Source: Whalleya microplaca (taxonomy: Eukaryota; Ascomycota; Sordariomycetes; Xylariales; Xylariaceae). From it: a stretch of DNA of 64,000 bases. The notes below the pieces were generated by a model, which ran no database searches, was not told the DNA's origin, and saw nothing but the letters and a program-made list of their open reading frames with translations. The stretch lies in the NCBI GenBank assembly GCA_022497155.1, contig MU385743.1, forward strand, positions 1-64,000, read 5' to 3'. Both the position numbers and the translations under genes were made by a program. This document shows, piece after piece, positions 46,080 through 57,275 of this stretch. Positions within the stretch are counted from its first letter, which is position 1. Every line of letters starts with the position of its first letter.

Positions 46080-47246
46080 GAATGAATGGTGCTTGCCCAG
46101 CTGGAGAGTAAGGGAATGAATGGAGAATCCTACCAGCGCAGTTGCTTGCAAGGCTCCGGAATGCGGGGATTTAATTACGCCTCCTAGTATTGCTTCGCCA
46201 CACTACTAGTATACTTAGTCTTGCGGAGCTATCTCATGTGTATATGATTACAGAATATACAGAAGCATATCTCTAACTAAGCTTTGTCATTAAACAAAGT
46301 TACTGCTTAGGTAAAAGCGACTAAATTTAACTCATAGGTATCAAGTCGTTATATCGTCAGAAGAAGTCGATTCTAGCTCAAGTGGGAAAAGAGGAAACCC
46401 CTCTGAAATAACATATAAAAAAGACCCCCTGCTAGTATGCATTTGATTTACTTGGCTTGTTCGATATGGTCTAAGTATCAGCGATAATTTACCGACGTAA
46501 TCTGACTCCTCGAACGCTAGGCGGACGCTTAGGGTCAACTTATTGGATGTTCAGCTTACCTACCTACAGTTGCGAATAGAACTATTTTAAAACTTGCATG
46601 ATTTTCGCAGAAGATATACCTATAGTGAGACAAAGGGACACGTTACTCGGGGTTTCAGGCTGAGTGTAAAGAGGAGTGGCTACAAGACATGTATTTCACT
46701 GGACGAAGCTATCTGCTGTGCGTGTACTTGATATGTGCGATGGTGAGCTAAACTACCTACATAGAGATTGTGTGTGGGAGGGGACCTTAAATCCTTTGGA
46801 ATTTAAATGGGGCACGACCTAATAGCCTCTTATCACGATACTAGACTGTGAGGAATGTGATACTTCATCATTGCAATCACTCTTATTGAAGGTTGGCAGG
46901 GCTCCTATATATATACTTAATCAAAAATAAAATCGAGAATTTGTGTTCCTGGCCATGTGTGACATCTATCGAGTTGTCGGGACTAATTAGGGTCAATGTG
47001 GATACACTGCCAGTGGCCCTTCGCCGAATGGAGCACCTTAGAGGGTGGGGTTCCCTCTCTAGGAGGCCTGCGATCTAGCAGGTATTTACAAGCCTTTATC
47101 TTGATGGAATTCGAAACATGATGGGGAAACTGTATGAAGATGTAGTCTCAAACTATGTACAAACAATCTCGCTATATGGCTGCTACATAAGCAAGTATCT
47201 CCCCGTGGCCTTTCAATTACTTTCAGAGAAGCTAAAGATACGTAGA
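46080..47246. other. Intergenic, 1.17 kb
   Basis: AT-rich spacer between the HET gene and the P450 gene. Short frames at 46341-46538, 46893-47078 and 47118-47318 carry no motif. Confidence 0.5.
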
Positions 47247-48975
47247 TCACAGGCTCTTCCGAGACCTAACAAGAACCATGAAGTTTTTCGGTTTGACAAA
47301 CCAATAGTTGTCGGTTGACCACGCCGCATTCTTCTCGGCCAAATCCCCCGAGAATTCGAACTCAAAATCGCGAATGAGTCGAGGTATCAGCTTCGAGATC
47401 TCGAGGTGAGAGATGTGCCTGCCGATACATGTTCTGGAGCCGAGTCCAAACTGAAAGCCCTACATTAGCAGGGAACTTTGAATTAAGGTAAGATGTAAAA
47501 GGATAGAAGAGGAAGTATAGACATAAGTCCAATCGTGGGACTCACCGGCATCCAGTGCCTGTTCATGAAGGCGAGCTTTTCGGTATCGCCTGATAACCAT
47601 CTTTCTGGCCGGAACTCATCCGCATCTTCACCGAAAATCCGGGTGTTTCGGTGCTCAATCCATGTGTTGACCCCGACGATGGACTAAACAGAAATGTGTC
47701 AAAAGTCAAATTCAACCCATTTGCTATTATAGACTTACATTTTCCGGGAAGAATCGGCCACTGATTGTAGCGCCGCCGGACGGAACAATTCTTTCTAATG
47801 GTAGACCTGTTGCAGGATGTAGACGGAGGGCTTCCTTGATGACGGCCTGCAAATATGGCATTGCCTGGCTTTCCTTGAAAGTAATATATTGAGAGTGCAT
47901 TCCCGTCTCTTCCAGCTGCGTCACCTCTTCGCGAAGCTTCGAGAAACACCGAGGGTTTTTGAGAAGGTAATAGAGAATTGCGGATAGTGAGATGGCTGTT
48001 GTATCAGATCCCGCAATCATGTTATTGCCACAACCCTGCATGGTGTGATACGTAGTAAAAGTGTCCGGATCTTGGGTGTGTTTCGAGACGAACTTAGAAA
48101 GAAAGTCTCGCGATATTCCCGGAATATCCTTCTCATCCTCGTCGAAGACTTTAGGAGAAGCCTGATGCTCTGCCATCCGCTCTCCGGTGTAATTCCAAAG
48201 ATAGGTGATGCCATTGTTATTGGCACTGCTACTAATCAATTTGTTTAAATGAAACGAATATGGGTGTAGAGACGCGTAGATGCCCATTAGGCTTGAGGAG
48301 CGTAGATAGGACTCGAGGGTCGATATGAGTCCTCCGATATCTTGTCCCCGGTCTAAGAATCCGAGCCGTTTCGAATAGGTAATACATCCAATCACGTCGA
48401 ATGCGTAGCACTGCATCCAATGGCCCATGTTGGCCGGTAACCCGCTCTGCGAGAGCTCTGCCAGCCGTTGAGTGAATATGTCGGCACACTCGTCCACGAA
48501 GGGCTCATATTCTACGAGTGCTGTCATGCTGTACACACTTTGGTATTGCCGGCGATATTGTGCATGTTTCTGGATGTCTGGTTCTGAAAAGAGACTCCAC
48601 ATACCAGGAATAGCCCAGGCCGAATACCAAGAAGATTTGGCGAATTGAGATCCGTGACCATAGATAACCTTGCTCGCGGTCTGGTCGTCAAAGCTGTAGC
48701 GGTTTGGACCGTATCGAACAACAGGGCCTGGCTACGTGATTAGTATGGCTACATCTAGTTGACAAGGAGGCGAACGAACCGTATTTCTCATGAAGCTCCC
48801 TATTGACTTTCTCAAACGAGCCGCCATTTAGCTTCCAGAAGTACCAGAGATCCGTAAATTGAGCAAGAAATGGTCCAGGAACAGATCGCAGGGGCGACTT
48901 TACATATCGGTAGAGATGCAGCAGAAATTGGATACCTATGAAGCAGCCCACAAGGACTGTGAGCAGGGGAGCCAT
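47247..48975 (-). CDS. Cytochrome P450 monooxygenase, 508 aa
   Basis: Four exons on the minus strand: 48975-48780, 48727-47739, 47683-47546 and 47450-47247. An N-terminal anchor (MAPLLTVLVGCFIGIQFLLHLY) and SVPGPFLAQFTDLW are followed by the I-helix AGSDTT (about 304-309), the ExxR motif in KEALRLHP (about 365) and FRPERW. The haem loop FGLGSRTCIGRH has Cys449 as thiolate ligand and is the first codon block of the last exon. The segment EKYGPVVRYGPNRYSFDD resembles microsomal P450s of the pisatin-demethylase/benzoate-hydroxylase type. The first intron uses a GTTCGT donor, which is less usual. All catalytic motifs are intact. It may oxidise the isocyanide product or act in detoxification; only context supports the first. 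Confidence 0.9.
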
Positions 48976-50519
48976 TATGAAATTTGTGCTTAACAACCAA
49001 GATTGCAGAGGGGAGGTCAGTAGGCAATCTGGATACAAGACGAAGTTAAAAGCAATGTCCAGGATGGCGGCTAGTATTTATAAGATCAGGATTCGGGTAT
49101 CTGGGTATCTTATACGGCTATGTACTGGGCGGAGAACGAGCGGATCAGGTCCGCCAATGCCCAGCTGTTTCGGTAGCCATAACCGGAGAGAAGGGAGGGA
49201 AGCTGTCAAGACGTCCAAGGGGACGAACATACCATAGACCCGTGGTTTGAATTGCGCATTATCAACTAGGCTTCTGATTTGCTTGCATTGCGTACTGCAT
49301 ACACAGGCTGTGTAACACAGCTTACCTTGGGGAATAAAGTTCCCTTGCCACTAGAAGCGCTTCTGAAGTTTCGTGACGTTAATGCTACTATACCCCTGAC
49401 TAACTATCGCAAAGCAGCACTACCCACACCTCCACATACGCCCAGCCTAACAGCAGGTGTCTTCAATACGCTAGACTTCTCATGTAGGTTGATGCACTGA
49501 TGTAAGTCCATGTTACTTATAGCTATGACGTAATTGAGGGATAACAGATGTAGACTGGCGTTGGGTATGACTCTGTCTTGATCGGCCGCTATGCTTGATA
49601 TTTGTGGAGGTGTTGCTTCACGGCAGTTAAAGAGATAGCACGGTCCTCGACCCATTGTATAGAGAAAGAGCCACAGCCAATGAAATTGCTTCAATCTTCA
49701 ACTGCTCTTATGTAATTGATGGCCGACGTGGGGACGGGGTGGGGACGAGGTCTCATCTTCCGGCTCGGAAAAGATGTGGACAGGCTGCTCGGATGCTGGA
49801 CAGTTTCTAGCACCGAGAACACCCCGGTCTACGGGCCCTCGAAAAGCGCGAATCCCGTTGTCCGCAACATTAGGAGACTGCGACTACCCGGATCAGGTCA
49901 CTTACATGTCAGACCTATACACGATAATTGTTGTCAGTCTGGAATTCGAGAGATAGTCCAGGCTAAGTGATTCCAATAAAACATATATCATACGTAGACT
50001 AATAAAGAGAGCGTCCCCAAGGACAACACCCTTACTGGCGCAGTAACCAATCACAGAGACTTTGAAAGTATTCGTTTCATCCTCGCGCGGCATACATATA
50101 GCCTTTTGACGTCACATAAACACAATGCTCAAAGATACATGTAACTTAAGGAAAATTGATACGTTTCATATACAATGACCTATTATCTGTTATTGAAATA
50201 GTTAAGATACTCTACAATGTGATGAACCGATGTGTCAGTATGGCCTAGTTATGGGTTCCTCTTCACCGCCTTCGGTGAATCTATACGCAGGTATTAAATA
50301 CATGTAACGCCACAGGGCATGCATTGCTGTTTACAAGTACTATTTTACTATGATGTCATTTCTTCCTAGTGTTATAAATGTTGTTATCAACACTTTGCTA
50401 TAGCTTAGCTTCCTAGAATCAAAGGATTCAAGCTGGCGGAACATCCTCAATATTAAGATACGGACTGTAGTGCCACTATTATTACTTGGTGTCTAAGAGC
50501 ACGTCATCTAAAGAATGGT
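48976..50519. other. Intergenic, 1.54 kb
   Basis: P450 promoter side and the 3' end of the next MFS gene. Frames of 60-99 codons on both strands are unconvincing. No repeat was recognised. Confidence 0.5.
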
Positions 50520-51895
50520 TTAGAAGAGAATTCCGAGGCCCCACCCAGCAGACACACCCCTGGCTATGATGAAAGCGACCACAGCAGCCCCGTAAAGGCT
50601 TCCCGCGAATATAATTAATCTGGAGTAGGAACTATCATCAGCTTGTAAAATCGCCCCAGCAATGGGAATGCCCGCTAAAGCGGCAAAACTGGCAATGAAG
50701 AACGCGGTACCACTCCGCTTCCCATAGTCCTCGGTCTTACACACCTGGCCAACACAAACTGGAGTCAGACTGATGGCCGCGCCTGACCAGAATCCAAAGA
50801 GGGGAGCGAAAGCTACAACACTAGCTTCAGTAGAACTCGCTGTTAACCAGATAGCCAATATCATTGCCGTACATGTCAGTGCTGTCACGCACATAGTATT
50901 GAACGTTCGCAAGCGATCGGCAACATATCCGGGGAGTGCACGGCCAGGAACAGCTCCTGCGTTGAGTAGAGCGTTCAACAGATATGCTCTTTGCGTATCG
51001 AGACCTACGTAAATCGCATACGAAGATATGTAAGTATAAGGGATGAAAAATGCGAATTCAATGAGAAATATCGCAAGGGTGGTAGTAGCAAATTTTATTT
51101 CAGATAGCGCCTTGAGATCGATGGACGCTCCGCCTTTCTTGTTCGGTGGGAGCCTCTTCCGGAGTAGACAACACGCTGCCAAGCCAGACGCTGCGTAGAT
51201 GAAGCCGATGATACGAACTGCCCAGCCAAAACCAATACGAGGAGCAGCGTATATGATGATGATGGGGAAAATGATGCCCCCAATACCACCAGCAGTACAT
51301 GCTATGCCGGTTGCGAGGGCGCGTCTTTTGTAAAACCAATGCCCGATTGCAGCTATGCTTGGATTGAACAGCAATGATGCGGATATGCCACCCAGTACGC
51401 CGAAGGAAAGCAAGTACTGATATAGTTCTGCAGGTCTCAGTATTTCCAGGTTTCGGCGAAGGAGAGTCCTTGAGACATACCAGTTGAAAAACTAAAGAAG
51501 AATATGGATGCAACTATTCCCACGCTTCCAGGAACCACAAGAAACTGTGCATTATGTGCGTCAAATATAGGCCCTTGAAAACATCAGTCGGTAGGTTCCA
51601 ATATTATGAGTATTGTATAGATGCGTTACTCACCCGTCTGCGCGCCGAAAAAGTAAAGGCAGAACCCATAAATGCTCAATATCCAACCTATCGTAGACTC
51701 GGGTACGTCAGGTAGTTCGTTCTCAGAAATCCATGCTTGGAGAATGGCTAAGGTGTTCAGGAGGCCCATAGACGACAGCATGGCACACCAGGAACCGAGC
51801 ACAACCGCCCACGCCTCCAAGTCGTCTTCTGGATATGCAGTGATTTCATCGTCCATGTCGATATTTTCTATTTCCAACAGTTCATTGGTTAGCAT
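50520..51895 (-). CDS. MFS transporter, monocarboxylate-transporter type, 420 aa
   Basis: Three exons on the minus strand: 51895-51634, 51573-51481 and 51427-50520. The protein begins MLTNELLEIENID and continues EDDLEAWAVVLGSWCAM, the usual acidic-Trp entry of fungal MCT-like proteins. About 12 helices follow, with NPSIAAIGHWFYKRRALATGIACTAGG (helix 4-5 motif), LPGYVADRLRTFN and a GFWSGAAISLTP helix. It is a plasma-membrane carrier; fungal members export or import small organic acids, and many sit in metabolite clusters. An upstream start without ATG in frame (GTG region at 51982) is possible only with another exon. Its position between the P450 and the ammonia-lyase/peptidase fusion suggests product export, but this is inferred. 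Confidence 0.85.
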
Positions 51896-52267
51896 CGTTT
51901 CAATAGGTCGAGCCAGCAACTTACCCACAAGCGCCAACGGCTCTATTCTGTCCAATTCTAGCACGCAGTCATTCCGGTCCACCCTTATACTGCGGCATGG
52001 AGCTGCAAATGCGATTTATCGATATCGAAAAAAAGATAGTATAACGTAGGTATGTTTTATAAGTCTAATAAGACAACGGTCATCTACCACATCGCTGTGA
52101 TGAGAGAAGCAGGCTCCATCTTAGTAATCCGGCAGAACCTTTTCTTATCTCGTTGACTGCTATACAAGCAGCACGCTAAATCACATCACTGGGGAGTTAG
52201 CCAATAATAACGCATCAATTTCTCTATACAGAAAAGACCGCCTAATTATACCTCACGTAGCTAGTAA

Positions 52268-52420
52268 TGTTGAAATAGACGCAGGTTATGAGTAGTATAG
52301 TAGTTATTATTAGAGAAGTATCATCACTAGAGTCGGAGTGAGGAGGCTACGCCTCCTATATATAAGCCACAGCTGTGGGGCGTCCAGCCACCTGAATTAT
52401 CACAACCCTGTAATCCGTCA
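52268..52420 (+). mobile_element. Solo LTR, 153 bp
   Basis: The element begins TGTTGAAATAG and ends CCGTCA (TG..CA), flanked on both sides by the 5-bp duplication AGTAA (52263-52267 and 52421-52425). Inside are a hairpin GGAGGC-TAC-GCCTCC (52342-52356), a TATATATAA box and a perfect 12-bp palindrome CCACAGCTGTGG (52367-52378). This is the structure of a short LTR promoter left after recombination. No internal retrotransposon region is attached. Confidence 0.6.
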
Positions 52421-53881
52421 AGTAACAAGGTCCATCATGAATACTTTGGCTGGGCATCCATCTGCAGTATAAAGATTGTATCAAGTGTTATACCAGGCGT
52501 GCATTGTTACTTTACAGCAGTGAATCAGATAATAGGAGAAAACACGCCACTCGGGCTTGAAGCATCCGGAGCTGTGGACTCCAAGCACAGGCCACCTGTA
52601 GACACGATTTGTACTGGATACTATTATCTTGTCATACTTTCTAGGACGTACTCAATGAACTTTACTGCAAAGTATGCTATGAATACAAGCAGGCAACATT
52701 GCCCTAGTAATGAGTCATAGTCTTTAAAAGCTCTGAGTGGAAGAAGTCTCGTAACTTCGTTCTGTATGTGGAGATCATTGGGAAATGCGAATATGACAGC
52801 AGGGTTGAGACGACAATGTCCCCATTAGTTATCTAGCTTGAGAACTCTAGCATAGATATACCTCCTTGAACCTTTTCAGTAGCCCATACATTCAGCAGGG
52901 TAACTTATTCATATCTGCATAATATTGGGGATCATGTGCCACCAAATTGATACTTCACTTCATGTGTTAGGATAGGTAATTATTATCTCCCCTCGGCTTT
53001 CTTTTTCCAAGTCTGGAAAAGCCCAGAACTTCATTTGAGAATGCTCTTGATAGAACCTTGTTACCATATAAAGAGACTACTGACTCCATGGCATAGACAA
53101 TGATTATCCCGAGGGTTATATATGATTAATACCTAGAAGCCCCCATGAACTAGCCTTCAAGGACGCTTAGGACGCTAAAAGAAAAGCCTTGAAAAGTGAT
53201 TCCCTCCCACTTTCAACCTTTTTTTCTTCTGACACAGAAAAGCATATTCTCGCGAAACGCGAAACCTGGTCCGCATCTAGAGCCAAGTGGCGGCAGCGGA
53301 TACCATAATTGCCTCATCATTGGTCTAGATAGAAAGTTGGTTATCTTTGAGATCAACAAGCCGTTGGATATCGTAGGCTATTGATTAAAATTGTCAGAAA
53401 ACCCAATCAAATGCTTCCTATACATAAGACACTGAAGATAGGAAGAGTGTGTAGTGCCAAAGGGCGCTTATAGTCGGGGCTCGGAAGGCGTCAAGGGGTA
53501 TGAAATATTCTATACACCGTAAAATAGATCCACAGAATCTGCTAAACTGCTGCCTAATGTCACTTAATGCATGTGCTTCATATTTTCATGATGTAAGGTT
53601 TCTATCAATTTTTGAGGGTGGGCGGCAGTCAAGAGGTGGCGTCATCAGCCCATTCCTTGGGAATCATAGAGGTCACCAAGATTACATTGGGTATCTCTTG
53701 TTGTTGACATGAGCACCCATCCGTATGGCCCGCTTCAACTTCACAACTTGATCATGCTTACCATTATTCCGCCGGCGCTGTTAATAAACCAGAAGCTGGA
53801 GAGCTACTTGTGTTTGTTAGAAAGATGTACCGTGGAATACGTACCTGACCTATTTAAATACATTAGGTTAATACACATTGA

Positions 53882-53917
53882 CCTTAACCACGTACACAGT
53901 GACTTTAACCGTTTCGG
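53882..53917 (+). repeat. Diverged MITE terminal sequence
   Basis: The segment (CTTAACCACGTACACAGTGA and TTTAACC..TCGG) aligns with the right end of the element at 15228-15920, sharing AACCA, CAGTGA, TTTAACC and TCGG in the same order and near-identical spacing. The matching left end was not found. Confidence 0.35.
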
Positions 53918-54825
53918 CGGCATGAAGTCCAATGCCTTAGCAGTTGGACTTTTCCGGCGGTTCTTCACCAAGGTCTTCTGCTGTTAGGAGACGAAGCAGG
54001 ATCTTGGAATCAGTAAGGTAGCTTCCTTGTTGACCCCGTGTAGGTGGTCGATAATAGGTTGAGGAGTCTCGAAGTCTGCATGCGGCCGCTTCCCTGGCTC
54101 ATGCCAGAAGAAGGTTACGCAGCTGGAACATCATGTTACTGAAGTTGAACTGGCTGATATGGTTCGAGGTATGAAGTACTGTAGGCGCGAGCAACCGCAA
54201 TAGTCACAGGCTTACAGCTTCGCTACACTCCATTATTTCGAAAGAAGTCAATGGCAATGGCAGCTAAGCTAAAATGATGTCCTTGCATAGCCAAGGCATC
54301 ACTCTGCTTCATCACGGCTTGCCACAAAGGTGGCATATCCGTCGAGGTAATTGGGCTATGTGCGCTCTCTTCGCTTGCGGTGAGCGTCTCAATGCCTGAT
54401 ACTGCTTACTATCCTCGATGTCCTAGGAGAGGTGGTGTCATTTTCTGTCCCATGAAAAAATACCCCTTCGACAACATCGAACATACCAGAGTAAGTGAAA
54501 TCCTACAGCGGCACCTCCATTTTCAAACAACCGTGAGTATCGAGAACAAGCTTCGGTAGAGTAGGTGGAGAAATCAACCTCACTCGGTTTTACATTCACA
54601 GCCGGTGTGTATTTATATTTAACGCATCATGCGGAGAGGGGTGGGGGCTCGTGGAATCGTTCAATAACAATTCGGATTGTCTATCTAGCCTGTACCGAGA
54701 AGGGCGCAAGTAGGGAGGTATAGACTAGGATCACAAGCAGCAACTCCTTTAAAATGACTCGATGAAAGTTATTCTGTTTTCACGAGATGCTCTGCTTGAT
54801 CTCGCCTTAATTCATATGGTCCATA

Positions 54826-57275
54826 ATGGCTGACTCCCGTCGACCGGTCCATTTCAATCCGAGGGCTAGGTTGTGGACGGCTCCTCTAAACCAATCCTCC
54901 GACATCGTCGCTAGATTCCATCAGCAACTGCCAAATTACCAACCTACTAGATTAGTATGCTTAAATGAAATAGCTAAAGACATCGGGGTTGGGTGCGTCT
55001 TTGTGAAAGACGAAAGTAGCCGGTTTGATTTACCATCGTTCAAGATCCTTGGTGCTTCTTGGGGCATCTTTCGGGCCCTTGCTTGCGAATTAGACCTTCC
55101 TCTAGATACAGATCTCGCGACGCTAAAGCAAGCTCTAATAGTCAGGCCGCTTTCCCTGTATGCCGCAACCGACGGGAACCACGGTCGGGCGGTAGCTCGT
55201 ATGGGAACCATATTGTCGATACCTGTAAAGATACATGTTCCAGCACGCATGGACGAAGCGACCATCGACCTGGTTCGACATGAGGGAGCGTCTGTCATCG
55301 TGTCGACGGGAAGCTATGATACCGCAGTTAGGGAAGCAGATGAAGCCGCGCGGCGGAACGGAGGCGTCTTAATCCAGGATTTTGCATTCGGCACTTATGA
55401 AGAGATCCCCAAGGTCAACTCCATATCCCGCTAAGAACAGAGCTGCACGACTGATTCTGCCTATAGTGGATTGTTGATGGGTACCAGACGATGCTACGTG
55501 AGATTGACGACGAGCTAGGAGACGTTCAGCCGAACCTGGTAGTAGCTCCCGTTGGAGTGGGCTCCTTTGCGCATGCCGTTGTATCTCATTATAAAAGCAA
55601 AGGAACCAAGACGGCAGTCCTGACAGTGGAGCCTGACACGGCAGCCTGTCTCTGGAAGAGCTTGAGGCAGGAGGAATTGCGTGCCGTGGAAACAACTCAT
55701 ACTATTATGGCGGGTTTGGACTGTGGTACCGTTTCCTCAATCTCATGGCCTCTCCTCCGAGCTGGCGTGGATGCGAGTCTGAGCATCTCGGATTATGAGG
55801 CCCATGTAGCTTCCCTTTCTCTGGAACATATGGGAGTCTCTGCAGGGCCATGCGGTGCTGCGCCATTGGCAGCTCTCCGTCGACTGAGCACCACAGATAA
55901 GACTATGCTCGGCTTAGACCATAACTCGGTGGTTGTTCTACTCTGTACTGAAGGTACACGGGACTACGGTATGCCTTTAGATGTTTCGATGGAGGATCCC
56001 GTTACACTGCTTCGTAGTCTAGTCCAGATCGACTCTGCGAATCCCACGTTGGGATCGATACCAGGACCGGGAGAAACGGACATTGCTCAATATATCACAG
56101 CGTGGCTGCAACATCGAGATATCGAAACTCACTGGATAGAGCCTACACAGGGAAGGCCTTCCGTAGTAGGGGTGGTGCGAGGCTCCGGAGGGGGTAAAAG
56201 CCTTATGTTTAACGGACATATTGATACCGTGACACTTGTCGGTTACGATGACGATCCACTCAGCGGAGAAATTCAAGACGGAAGACTCTATGGCCGTGGA
56301 TCAGCAGACATGAAGGGTGGCATAGTTGCTGCACTTACTGCTCTCATCAACGCTAAAAGGCTAGCCCTCCGGGGAGACGTTATTTTCGCTGGTGTAGCGG
56401 ATGAGGAGGCTGGAAGTATTGGGACGGAACAAGTACTGCAGGCTGGTTGGCGAGCAGATGCAGCTATTGTGAGTGAGCCAACTAATCTCGACATAGTCTA
56501 CGCGGTACGTATTTCAATACCCTATCTTCTATTTCAAGCTATCCTGAGGCTTATGTCTACACTGTCTTAGGAGCTATAACTCCCAAGGCATATGTAGCTC
56601 AGAACTTTTGTCCAAACTGGGTGTTTACTAACTCAAGGTATTGTCTAGCATAAAGGCTTTGTATGGCTTGAAGTTGATATACATGACCTTGTTGCGCATG
56701 GATCTCGCGCGGATCTTGGTATCGACGCCATCTCCAAAGCCGGCTACTTCTTGGTGGAGCTAGACCGATACGCTCATAAACTCCAAGAGTCTACCCGGGG
56801 CTCCGATATTGGGCCACCCAGTGTCCATGCGTCTATCATTAAGGGTGGCGAGGAAGCTTCCTCCTACCCTGCTCTTTGCACCATAACGATAGAGCGTCGC
56901 ACTGTTGTTGGTGAAACACAGGAAACTGTGAGAGCGGAAGTGCAAGCCTTGCTTGAAAATATTGCAAAGGATGTCACTGGCTTCTGCTTTGACTTAAGGG
57001 TCACTTTTAGCCGTCCTTCGTTTTCAATCCCCCTCGAAGACCCCTTTACTTCTCTCGTAGGCGATGTAGTGTGCCAGGCCATCGGAAGAGAATCCACCTT
57101 CCGTGGAGAGCCATACTGGACCGACTGCGCTTTACTCGCAGATGCTGGAATCCCGGCACTCCTTTGGGGACCCCGAGGCGAGGGTCTTCATGCTAAAGAA
57201 GAGTGGGTTGATGTAGAGTCAGTGAGGCAGGTAGCAGGAGCATTAACGGCCCTTGCGAGTCAATTCTGTAGATAG
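54826..57275 (+). CDS. Fusion of diaminopropionate ammonia-lyase-like PLP enzyme and M20 amidohydrolase, 750 aa
   Basis: Three exons: 54826-55413, 55467-56504 and 56649-57275, all joined in phase 0. Residues 1-370 are a fold-type II PLP enzyme: KDESSRFDLPSFKILGAS with the Schiff-base Lys73, ATDGNHGRA (Asn118), and APVGVGSFAH as the phosphate loop. This matches 2,3-diaminopropionate ammonia-lyase, which splits diaminopropionate to pyruvate and ammonia. Residues 375-750 are an M20 peptidase/deacylase with metal ligands in NGHIDT (447, 449), GRGSADMKGG (477), ADEEAG (509, 510), SEPTN (533) and a C-terminal HAKEEW His. Both active sites look complete. In E. coli the neighbouring genes ygeX and ygeY encode the same two families, so the fusion implies coupled steps on an N-acylated or peptidic amino acid. 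Confidence 0.88.

Larger units (their letters stand above)
51896..54825. other. 2.9-kb gene-poor region with transposon remains
   Basis: The space between two divergent genes holds a solo LTR (52268-52420) and a diverged terminal sequence like that of the MITE in the kinase gene (53882-53917). The open frames of 60-92 codons (52499-53987) have no recognisable content. The promoters of the MFS gene and the fusion gene lie at its ends. Confidence 0.5.
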
